DNA from: Hemicordylus capensis
Lineage: Eukaryota; Chordata; Lepidosauria; Squamata; Cordylidae
Length of the DNA: 64,000 bases
Direction of reading: 5' to 3'
NCBI RefSeq assembly: GCF_027244095.1
Contig: NC_069662.1
Coordinates: 13,170,501-13,234,500, forward strand
Positions within the stretch are counted from its first letter, which is position 1. Every line of letters begins with the position of its first letter. The position numbers and the translations under genes were made by a program. The notes below the pieces were generated by a model, which worked only from the letters and a program-made list of their open reading frames with translations, did not search any database and was not told where the DNA came from. Shown one piece after another: positions 55,401 through 64,000 of this stretch.

Positions 55401-55863
55401 TTGCATCTCTGGGAAAAAGTCTCATTAATTTCAATAGGGCTACTTTCACATAGTGCACACTGCCTAAATAATGTGCTTTAACTGGAAAATAAACAAGGAA
55501 GGGAAATGTTTTTTATGATGAAGGGAAGCATTTTGTTGGAATATTAGTAGTGTTTTTCTTAATTTACCCACCAAAAGTAGGAGGTGTATTTTGAACAAAG
55601 AGCTCAAAGAGATCACATCTGATAAAAGGAAACTATCCTACAAAGAAATGCATTTGAACCAAACAAGATGGCACATTGGATGGAAAATGCTAATTATTTT
55701 GTAGCTCTTGTGATTGCCAGGGAGGTGGGTTTTTCTTTCTTTCTTTAAAAAGAACAAAAGGGAGATGCCAAGATGGCAACCTGAGGGCCAGACGCAATTT
55801 TAATTGCTGTCTGGCAGGCCACGCAGATTGGGGGGGGGGGGGGAATGGCTTTTTGAAGTTACC

Positions 55864-56472
55864 ATGATGGATCAAATTGAAATACCTTTCTCCAAGCTTC
55901 AAGAGTTTATTGTCTCAGAACTCCGTAATTTTGCTTTTAGATTAGAACAGAAAATAAGTCATTTATGCTCTCTTACTCCAAGCATAGATCAACTACAACA
56001 AGAACCTGGATTTGATCTGTCTGGAAGAAAACTAACTAGTGTGGAAAAGCTTTTTCCTTCTCATGCTACTTCCAGACAAGATGGGGAACAGAAAATAAAT
56101 CATCTTTTTTTTTTTTTTACTCTGAACATGGACCAATTACAAGAAGAACCTGGATCTGTTCTGTCTGGAGGAAAACTAAATAGTGTGGAAAAGCTTTCTT
56201 TACAAAACAAGGAGTTCAAATTTTCCCCTTCTTATGCTATGGCTTCTACCATTCACAAGTTTCTCAATGCTACTCCCAGACAAGATGGTGAAGGGAACAT
56301 TTTGCTGAATGTTAAGAAATCATTTTCGTATGGATTAACTAAGAGATTTGAGCTTTTCATCTCAAGTATTTCTCTGCAGGAGGATATGACTAGTTTTTCA
56401 AGATCAAGATTCAAGTTATGGTCAGAGGATTTTTGGCTTGAAGTTATTCTGGAGGTAGTGATGGTTGGCTGA
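55864..56472 (+). CDS. Unassigned ORF with internal duplication (202 codons)
   Basis: An open frame from an ATG in good context (ACCATGATGG) runs to a TGA at 56470-56472. I do not recognise the protein. It contains a 47-codon direct repeat: KISHLCSLTPSIDQLQQEPG matches KINHLFFFFTLNMDQLQEEP, followed in both by SGRKLTSVEKL or SGGKLNSVEKL. A T run (about 56104-56117) encodes the phenylalanines. No signal peptide or membrane segment. The preceding AGATGCCAAGATGGCAACC is like the 5' leader of L1 elements, so a LINE-borne ORF1-like frame is the likeliest origin; a host gene is less likely, with no introns or neighbours to support it. Confidence 0.4.
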   Translation: MMDQIEIPFSKLQEFIVSELRNFAFRLEQKISHLCSLTPSIDQLQQEPGFDLSGRKLTSVEKLFPSHATSRQDGEQKINHLFFFFTLNMDQLQEEPGSVLSGGKLNSVEKLSLQNKEFKFSPSYAMASTIHKFLNATPRQDGEGNILLNVKKSFSYGLTKRFELFISSISLQEDMTSFSRSRFKLWSEDFWLEVILEVVMVG

Positions 56473-56479
56473 AATATAG

Positions 56480-58100
56480 TAAGAGGATTGCTTTAAACTG
56501 GACTATGGGCAGTTTGCTTGAGGTTTTTCCACAGCCTTTTACAATCAACCTTTTATAACTTCTCAGATTCTTTAAAACAATTTAATTGGCCTACTAGTAA
56601 TAGTTTGCTTCTATTTGAATTTTACATTAGATGTTTTTTGTGTGTGTTGTGTGTTTAAACATTGTTGCAACTCTTGAAGCAAAGATAAGGAGCTTATTTT
56701 CAATTTTTACATAGGCTAAGGAGATCTTTTTCTTTTTTCTTGTTTCCCTTTTTTCTCCTTTCTAATTGATTATTGTACTGTGCGCATTAAGTTTCCTAAA
56801 TAAATATAGAAGAACTACCAGTGTTAAACAGAAAGAATAGTTACATAAATGGCAATCTGAATAAATGTTTTTTAGTTGTTTGCTGACTTTTTAGGAGAAA
56901 TGGTTTTATTTGAACAATTTGAACTTTTGACAAAGTTGTTGGCGAAGGTATTTCATTTTATTTTCTTTCTCACATTCGGATATGCGTAAAGGATTATAAT
57001 CCACTTTTGAATATTTACAATTGTTTTGACAAGATGTGTTTGAAAGACTTAAGACATGAAACAGATTCTTGAAAGACCTTTGGAATGAAGCTGATTTATT
57101 ATAATTGCTTTACGGTAAGACTTATCATGCCTATTCGGAAGGATTTTACGGAAGTGCTACGGCTCTAAGGCGAATGTGGTTTCCCACCCTGTGGGTCATA
57201 TCTTTCCTGCTCAAGGTTAACTGTCTTTCTTTGTTTTGTCTATTGCCTAATGGAATTTTTTGTGGATTACAACAGCTTGTTTTTCTACAAGCACTATAGC
57301 ACTGATTAATACTAGTCCTTAATTAATCAGTGATCTTCACTATTTTTCAAGCAGGGGCCACTTTGACAAAAAAAATAATGAGAGCCATTTCCCATTTTGC
57401 TGACCTCTGCAGATTAGTACACTTTTTGCAGTGCTTGGAGTGGGAGGGCCCTTTAAGAGAAACTGAGCGACTCTCTTAAGAGCTCTAGGAGGAAAGCACT
57501 GGGAAGGACTACACTTCCCAGCATGCCTTCTAAGATGGTGCAGGGGCTGAAGGGGACTCCATTTCTCTTACAGGGCCCCCCTTATGGCACTGGGCAAAGC
57601 ACAGTTCTGCACAATGAGAACGGTAGGCTCCACATGATGCCATGCCAGTGGAGTGTACAGAGTGTTCAGCTATGGCCGAAGCCTCACACAGGCCCAATAA
57701 ACCATTAGTGGGACACATTTAGGGTAGATGGGGCTGCCAGGGCCCCCTAGGCCTTCCTGTGGAGAACACTGAGATAGAGAGTTGATTGAGCAAGGGGGCT
57801 TGGAAATCCCTCAAGTCATATGTCCCTTTTGAAGCCCTTGATTTCAATATGGAAATGAGAGCAGGTGGTGAAAAGGAAAGAAAAGAAAAGAAAGAAGAAA
57901 AGATGATAAAAGATAGAAACTGAAAGACTGATGAATCATAATTGTGAATGTTGACATTGCTACAGAAACCTGCTAGTTTCTGCTATGAAGTGGTTGTTAC
58001 TGTGTTCTTTTGCTCTGTTGATGGAACTCAAAATTATGGAGTGGAGGTAAAAGAACAACGTATCTCCCCCTCTAAAGTCCATCCTATGTCCCTATTTTTA
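56480..58100. other. V2R-E interior, mostly unclassified
   Basis: AT-rich sequence to about 57300 may be the continuation of the element carrying the unassigned ORF. 57330-57770 has a GGGCCCTTTAAGAG/CTCTTAAG arrangement suggestive of a DNA-transposon remnant. No V2R exon 4 was found here. Confidence 0.4.
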
Positions 58101-58101
58101 G

Positions 58102-58128
58102 GCACTTCCTCAATCCACCTGTGTTGAG
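58102..58128 (+). pseudogene. V2R-E exon 5 stub
   Basis: After CCCTATTTTTAG the frame reads ALPQSTCVE, the first nine codons of exon 5, and then switches to repeat sequence. Confidence 0.8.
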
Positions 58129-58330
58129 GGTTAATACAAGTTAATACAATCAAATCCCATGAATCATATCAAAACATTAAAATCAATTAAACCCAAAAGG
58201 CACAGCCATAAAAACAAAACAGAGCAGCTGGAAATGAGAGACTGATAACCCCTAAGTGCTAAAAGCTTGAACAAATATAAGTGTTTTTAGTTTTTTAAAA
58301 GCAGCCACATATACCAGAAGACAGAAACCC
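58129..58330 (-). mobile_element. LINE tail truncating V2R-E exon 5
   Basis: A-rich antisense sequence with AAACAAAACAGAGCAGC and GCTAAAAGCTTGAACAAAT resembles LINE 3' parts such as that near 30720-30830. Confidence 0.5.
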
Positions 58331-58602
58331 ACTGGGTTGTGTATATGTTAGACATCTCATGGACCATATGAGCTTCAATAATCTGACATTATGAAAAACT
58401 GGAATGAATTCACCCCTGCAAAAAAATTACTAAAGATAGCCAATAATTTAAGTAAAGTGTGGTGTATGTGTGTGTTCTTTTATTGAATAGTGGTATATTG
58501 CACTAGTATATTTCATGGACCAATGATCACAGATTAATGTCATTCAGCTAAGCATGTCACGTCTACATTATAAAAAAACTGAGCGTTCTTTCTTACTTCC
58601 AG

Positions 58603-59504
58603 ATGCTGAACATTGTGATAAATGCCTAGAAGATCACTATCCCAATGAGAAACAGGATCAATACATCCCTAAACATGTAACCTACTTGTCATACAAAGAG
58701 CCCTTGGGAATCATTTTGACTTCTTTTGCTCAATTTCTTTCAATGCTCATAATGTGGATCTTTGTTCAGTACCAAAAGACTCCCATCGTCAAAGCCAATA
58801 AAAGAAACATCACCTGTGGCCTGCTCTCTTCTCTCCTCCTCTGCTTCCTCTGTTCTTTTCTATTCATTGGCAAGCCTGGGAAGGTGACCTGCCTTCTCCG
58901 ACAAACATTTTTTGGCATTATCTTCTCTGTCACCCTTGCTTGTGTATTGGCCAAAACGATTACAGTGGTTATGTCCTTCATGGCCACCAAGCCAGGAAAT
59001 AGTATGAGGAAATGGGTAGGGAAGAGGCTAGCCTTATCAGCCTTCATTCTCTGTTCTCTCACACAAACTGGCATCTGTTCCATGTGGCTGGCAATCTCTC
59101 CCCCATTCCCTGAGTCTGACATGCACTCCCAGATCAGTCAGATCATTGTGCAATGCAATGAAAGTTCAGATATCATGTTCTATGTTGTCCTGGGCTACAT
59201 TGGATTTCTGGCCATCAACAGCTTCAATGTGGCCTTCCTTGACAGAAAGTTGCCAGATACGTTTAATGAAGCCAAGCTGATCACCTTCAGCATGTTGGTC
59301 TTTTGCAGTGTTTGGTTGTTCTTTGTTCCCACTTATTTGAGTACCAAAGGGAAATATATGGTGGCTGTGGAGATCTTCTCCATCTTGGCCTCTAGTGCTG
59401 CACTGTTGGATTGCATTTTCCTCCCCAAATGCTACATTATTGTACTGAGACCTGAGCTGAATACCAGAGAACAGCTAGTAAAGAAAAATAATTTTGGTAC
59501 CTGA
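58603..59504 (+). pseudogene. V2R-E exon 6 (open, nine bases shorter)
   Basis: [40 protein letters not shown], then [17 protein letters not shown], where relatives have three more residues. Later [15 protein letters not shown] (Asp for Ala in the usual LARKLP) and [20 protein letters not shown] (Asp in helix 7). The frame is open to the stop. Confidence 0.92.
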
Positions 59505-59515
59505 TTGGTCTCAAC

Positions 59516-59737
59516 AGGGGCATAGCTAGGAGAGAGGGGGATCCTCTGCCCTCTCCCTGGCAGGAGATCCTCTGCCCTCTCCCTGGCAGTCTCTCAGGGT
59601 GAGAAAGGTAATGAAAAGTAATAGGGAGGGGTGTAGTTGGGGGCCCTCAAGAGCTGGGGGCCCATCAGGAACTTGGGGGTCACAGGAGCTGGGTTCCTCG
59701 AGCGTTGAACCCATCGGCTCAATTATAGCTACAACCC
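59516..59737. mobile_element. hAT-like MITE next to the V2R-E stop codon
   Basis: CAGGGGCATAGCTAGG opposes TATAGCTACAACCCTG. It begins 11 bp past the stop. A clear 8-bp flank duplication was not seen. It contains a 29-bp-scale internal duplication of GGAGATCCTCTGCCCTCTCC. Confidence 0.65.
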
Positions 59738-60340
59738 TGGGCCTTATCTTTTCTTCTCATCATTTCCCACTGCCTCTTCCCTATTGTACTGTGCCTTATT
59801 TGAGAGTGTTAAACTGCTGAAAAAGTAATGTTCATTTTATAAAAACATTAGCAAAATCTGAGTAATCAACAAATTAAAAAATTGTGATGTATTGCCTCTT
59901 CACATGTGTGTTGTTCGCCCAATCCCTCCCATCTGCAGTAAAAGACAACTCTTTTATTCCCAAAGTAGTGAAAGGAGAAGCTATAGGGCACTGAAGAGGA
60001 TGCAGCATCCTTAACACATCCCTTGGATGCCCTTATATAGTAAAGATGACCTATAAAACTTGAAAGGAAACAAGGAATGTGTCACTGGAGAGTTTCCGAG
60101 CCATTTCTGCTCCAATTGGTGGAGAGATGATAACTCAAGTAACTCAAGCTGTCATAGAAATGTTTTTGCCATTTTGCAACTGTGCCCCATCTGCCAGCAA
60201 ATATTGCATCACCTGTGGCCATTTGCAAAGTTGACTGCAAAACAGCCCAATCCACATCATCTAGAGTTAAACCCTGGTGGGGCTACACATTTTCCTGGGT
60301 GCTTCAGGAACTCAAGGGCTATGGACATAGTGATTATCTA
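59738..60340. other. V2R-E/V2R-F spacer
   Basis: No gene recognised. The distal part from about 60270 leads into the V2R-F upstream region. Confidence 0.45.
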
Positions 60341-60353
60341 CCCTGTAATTACC
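60341..60353 (+). promoter_or_regulatory. Candidate V2R upstream element (V2R-F)
   Basis: CCCTGTAATTACC, 324 bp before the V2R-F start codon, preceded by GTGATTATCTA as in V2R-C (GGCAATTATTTA). Confidence 0.4.
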
Positions 60354-60664
60354 AAAATAACAGTGATTCTTGGGGAAATCTCACAGCTTAGCCTGAGGGC
60401 ATTACCAAAACTTTATTAACAAAAAGAGCCTGTACTATTTGACATTGAGTCTATAAAGCCTATTTTCAAACCAGCGTGTCTCATGAAGATATGGGGAGCT
60501 GGCTGAACACAGGGCTCTGTCAAATAGAGTTTGGATCCTTCTTCCCTAACTCCAGAAGCCCAGGCTGGAATCCATGTGTCCTAAAGGTTGTTTTGTCCTC
60601 TGCAGCTGATTTTCTGCCACAAGGGATGCTGCATGCAATCACAGAAGTGCTTGTGTATGTGATC

Positions 60665-60921
60665 ATGTGGGTAAAGAGCTGGGAGGGGGGCAAAAAGATA
60701 GTGACATCCAGAGTGTTTTTGCTCCTTCTCTCCCTCTTTCTCCTGCTTCCTCATGCTTCCAGCGAGTCTTTTCGCCCCTTTTCCTGTTTGCAGCCCAAAG
60801 TTGATCGTCTTTTTCAGGGTTTCAGAGATGATATTCTGATTGGGAAATGTGTATCCATCATTTTCCTTGAACTGCCTTTACTCAGCTTCACAGAACACCC
60901 AGCCCCCTCCATCATGGGGTA
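60665..60921 (+). CDS. V2R-F exon 1 (gene continues past the window)
   Basis: MWVKSWEGGKKIVTSRVFLL with signal peptide core VFLLLLSLFLLLPHASS, then RDDILIGKCV, the counterpart of ADDVIIGEF in V2R-B. From this ATG the exon is 257 nt and ends GGTA|GTAAGT in phase 2, the same length and phase as V2R-C exon 1. The frame is open further upstream, but the signal peptide supports this start. No exon 2 was found before the window end, which is compatible with the 1.9-3.6 kb first introns of D and B. Whether the whole gene is intact cannot be judged. Confidence 0.78.
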
Positions 60922-61009
60922 GTAAGTAGCACTTTGTTGTTTCTGGGGGTACATTGGACTTTTAGATCATAGTCATGACTGCTAATGGGGCAAAAGGGGC
61001 ACCTTTAAT

Positions 61010-61235
61010 AGTGATGGCTCTCTTCAATTTAGCAGGGGCGTAGCAAATATCCCTTCTCAGCCCAGCACAGTATCCCATTGGGTGGCTGTTGCTGGTCTCT
61101 CCCTGGTGTTTATGTGTAGACTTTGAGCCCCTTTGGGAAGGGAATGAGAACCATCTTCTCCTTCCTTGTGCTATGCAAACTGCTCTTAGTCTTGAAATTT
61201 GTTCTTGAAAATGGTACATAGATATTTTCTAATTA
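61010..61235 (+). mobile_element. Dispersed retroelement 3' tail
   Basis: GCACCTTTAATAGTGATGGC, CTTTGAGCCCCTTTGGG and an end GGTACATAGATATTTTC, sense copy of the 7036 tail, in V2R-F intron 1. Confidence 0.6.
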
Positions 61236-62309
61236 GTAGTCATTATTTTTATCCACTGTGTAGATAATTCTGATCTAAAACATACTGGTGGTTCATAACA
61301 AAGGCTGGTTCATACATTGATGCTCATCATCAAATGATGACTTTCATGTAGTCAGTGGTCCCACAGAGATTTCACACTACTATTAAAATGTTCATATCAT
61401 GTCAATCCTAACACTTTCCAATGGTGTTGGTCCAACATCCATCCACCAGTCATCAAGTATACAGAAGTTAAGTCTAGTTAAGTCTAGGTATTCAGGGGAA
61501 TGCCACCTCTGATCCTGATGAAATGTACAGCTGTCACGATGATGTACAGTAGCCATTGATAGCCCTATTCTTCTTGAATTTGTCTAATCTCCTTTTAAAA
61601 CCATCTGGATAAGTGGCCATCGCCTCACCCGGTGGCAACAAATTCCATAGCTGAACACCACACTTCGTAAAGCAGTGTAAAGAGAAAAGGGCATCACTTT
61701 ACTCTGGGTGGCTGTAAACCTCCTGGAGATGGAAGTTTGGGGCAGTCTACAAATGTGATAAATAAATTAAAATAATAAATGTTGTATGTCCTGTTTCTCA
61801 CAATATTTAGCTTCAACAGATGATCCTCTGTTCTAATACTATGAGAGAGGGAGAAACACTTGTCTATTCACTTGATCCACACCATGCATAATTTTATAAA
61901 CCTCTATAATGCCCCCCATTACCCACTTACTTTCTAAACTAAAAAGGCTCAGACATTGAAGCCTTTCCTCATAGAAGGATCTCTCCAGCCCCCTGATCAT
62001 TCTGGTTGCTCTTTTCTGCATCTTTTCGAGCTCTGTGATGTCTTTTTAAGGTGCAGTCACCAAAACAGTTTCCCAGTGTTGTCGCACCATAGATTTATGT
62101 AAGGGTATTACTAGTTTGGCAGTTTTATTTTCAGTCCCTGACCTAATGATCTCTAGTATGGAATTGCCTTTCTTTTTTTCTTTTTTTTAGAGCTGTTGCA
62201 CACTGGGTCAACATTTTCATGTCCACCATGACTCCAAGATCCCTTTCGTGATTGTGTTTGGTTTTTTGCCCCAATGTGCATCATTTTACATTCATGGAAA
62301 TTGAACTGC

Positions 62310-62500
62310 ATTTGCCATTTATTTTTATTTTATTTTATTTTACATTTTATATCCCACTCTTTCTCCAAGGAGCCCAGAGCGGTGTACTACATACTTAAGT
62401 TTCTCCTCACAACAACCCTGTGAAGTAGGTCAGGCTGAGAGAGAAGTGACTGGCCCAGAGTCACCCAGCTAGTTTCATGGCTGAATGGGGATTTGAACTC
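62310..62500 (-). mobile_element. tRNA-derived SINE nested in CR1
   Basis: The antisense (TTTTA)n tail, CCACTCTTTCTCCAAGGAGC, CACAACAACCCTGTGAAGTA and GGGGATTTGAACTC (box B complement) show the family of 19262. The CR1 resumes with TTTTGGAGCTCCTCAC. Confidence 0.8.
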
Positions 62501-63146
62501 TTTTGGAGCTCCTCACAAGCCATTTTTATTTTTATCACACTGAATAATTTGGGGCCATTTGCAAATGTGGCCACCTTACTGCTCACCCCTAACCTCAGAT
62601 TATTAACAAAAAAGTTAAAAAGCACTGATCCCAGTACAGATCCTTGAGGGACCCCATTTTGCACATCTCTCTACTGGGTATATTGACAATTTGTTCCTGC
62701 TCTTTGCTCTCTGGTTTTTCCCCTGTTCTTTAACCTTTTACCTGTCCTCTTATAGTGGATAACTTTGTTCCAGAGCCTTTGGTGAGCGACTTTATTGAAA
62801 AGCTTTTTGAAAGTCTAAGTATAAAATATCTCCTGGATCACCATTATCTATATGCTTGTTGACACTTTCAAAAAAGTGTAGAAGATTAGGGAGAGAGAGC
62901 CTTGCAGAAACTGTGTTGATTCTCCTTGAGTAAAGATTGCTCTTCTATATGCTTCATAATTTTCTCTTTAATAATGCTTTCTATCAATTTATCCAGAACA
63001 GACATTAAACTAACTTGCATGTAGTTACACAGATCCTCTCTAGATCCTATTTTTAAAATTAGAGTTATATTGGGCACTTTCCCGTCCTCAGGTACAGAGG
63101 CCAGTTTTAGGGGCAAGCTACTTATTTTTGTTATCAGTTCTACAAC

Positions 63147-63262
63147 CTACCTCACAGGGTTGTTGTGGGGATGAACATAACCATGTACACCACTCCGAGC
63201 TCCTCAGAGGAAAAGGCGGGATATAAATGTAATAAATAAATAAATGAATAAATAAAATAAAT
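63147..63262 (+). mobile_element. tRNA-derived SINE 3' part nested in CR1
   Basis: ACCTACCTCACAGGGTTGTT, CTCCGAGCTCCTCAGAGG and GGATATAAATGTAATAAATA with a TAAA-rich tail; 5'-truncated sense copy of the same family. Confidence 0.8.
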
Positions 63263-64000
63263 TTCATATTTGAACTGTTTAACAACTCTCGGGTGAATAA
63301 CATCTGGACCTGGAAATTTGTTGATTTTTAATTTGTCAACATGACTTAGAACAACATCTCTCATCACCTCTATTTGCCTAAATTATTCAAATTCCCTTCT
63401 TGAAAAGGCCATTTCAGGCACGGGTATTTGCTTTATGTCTTCAGGAGTGAAGATACATGCAAATAATTCATGCAGCTTCTCTGCAATCTGCTTATTCTCC
63501 TTGAGTGCACTTTTTATTATGCTGTCATCTAGTGGTCATTTCTGGTCAGTTTCTAGCTTCTAACACATCTAAAGAACTTTTTGTTTGTCTCAGTGTTTTT
63601 AGCCAGATTTCCTCAAGGTCCTTGTTTTGCATCTCTTCTTGTCTACTTGCATTTCTTTTGCCAAAGTTTGTGCTCCTTTTTGTTCTTGATTTTCATAGCT
63701 TATTTGATCTTGTTAGTTAACCACACTGGCATCCTCTTGGACTTGATGGTATTTTACCTGATATGAAGTATACATTCTAGCTGAGTTTCTGTTATTGTGG
63801 TTCTGAATATCTTCCAAGCACTATGGAGAGACTTGAAGCTTTTGACATTCCCTTTCCACTTCCTTTTTATCAATCATTGTGAAATGTCTTGTTTTAAAAT
63901 CTAATGTGGCTATGTTGGATTTCCTCAGCAATATTCCACTTACATCTATGCTGAAGCTGATTGCATTGTGGTCACGGTTTCCAATCAGTTCTTTCAAGTT

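Larger units (their letters stand above)
51075..59504 (+). pseudogene. V2R-E remnant: partial exon 3, exon 5 stub, open exon 6
   Basis: Pieces in order are exon 3 without its first third (51075-51647), the first nine codons of exon 5 (58102-58128) and exon 6 (58603-59504). Exons 1, 2 and 4 were not found. Exon 3 carries one in-frame TGA at 51324-51326, where relatives have a glycine before the conserved tyrosine. Exon 5 is cut by a LINE tail. Exon 6 is entirely open but three codons shorter in helix 1 and has Tyr in place of the ninth cysteine (DQYIP). Assigning all pieces to one former gene is inference from order and strand. Confidence 0.82.
61490..64000 (-). mobile_element. CR1-type LINE, long diverged copy, runs out of window
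   Basis: The antisense strand shows, from high to low coordinates, the end of the endonuclease (LKELIGNRDHNAIS, about 63960-64000), the FPGPDVIHPRVVKQF block (63300), GSREDLCNYMQVSLMSVLDK (63000), NGVPQGSVLGSVLFNFFVNN (62640), FSYEERLQCLSLFSLE-like sequence near 61960, and the 3' end at about 61490. Several stops; old. Two tRNA-SINE copies interrupt it. Confidence 0.85.

Noticed and set aside
51648-58101. Search for exon 4 of V2R-E
   Set aside because: The [12 protein letters not shown] block does not occur in any frame that I could find here; the space is filled by LINEs.
60476-60664. Upstream in-frame extension of V2R-F exon 1
   Set aside because: The frame is open but adds 63 codons with no family similarity before a clean signal peptide; the ATG at 60665 gives the same exon length as V2R-C.

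Overview
The window comes from a vertebrate nuclear genome, most likely a squamate reptile (lizard or snake). It holds a tandem, same-strand array of vomeronasal type-2 receptor genes (V2R, class C GPCRs) embedded in a repeat load typical of squamates: CR1 and L2-group LINEs, a BovB/RTE LINE, L1 pieces, 5S-rRNA-derived and tRNA-derived SINEs, many hAT-type MITEs and a Ty1/Copia fossil. No bacterial, CRISPR, rRNA or tRNA gene content was seen.

Layout, all receptor genes on the + strand. V2R-A (1-6850) is the 3' part of a gene with a frameshift in exon 3 and a repeat over the start of exon 4, so it is read as a pseudogene with intact exons 5 and 6. V2R-B (9818-28223) is a complete six-exon gene, 879 codons plus stop, with no visible lesion. 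V2R-C (32421-36136) keeps only exon 1 and the last 56 codons. V2R-D (37280-47680) is a second complete six-exon gene, 888 codons plus stop. V2R-E (51075-59504) is a remnant: a 5'-truncated exon 3 with one stop, a stub of exon 5, and an open exon 6. V2R-F starts at 60665 with an open exon 1 and runs out of the window.

The intact genes share one architecture. Exon 1 encodes the signal peptide and N-terminus (phase 2 donor). Exon 2 is 292 nt. Exon 3 is about 850-870 nt and carries most of the Venus-flytrap domain. Exon 4 is 228-231 nt, exon 5 is 127 nt and holds most of the nine-cysteine domain, and exon 6 is 911 nt with the end of the cysteine domain and all seven membrane helices. Phases agree at every junction. 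Such receptors detect peptide and other non-volatile cues in vomeronasal sensory neurons. All four visible exon 1 copies have a CCCTGTAATTATC-like motif 160-490 bp upstream, a candidate shared control element.

Introns and spacers are mostly transposable elements, several of which can be ordered in time from nesting and perfect target-site duplications. No wholly new biological system was recognised. The items most worth a second look are the shared upstream motif, the altered ligand-pocket segments of V2R-D, an unassigned ORF with an internal duplication at 55864-56472, and several unclassified repeat families.
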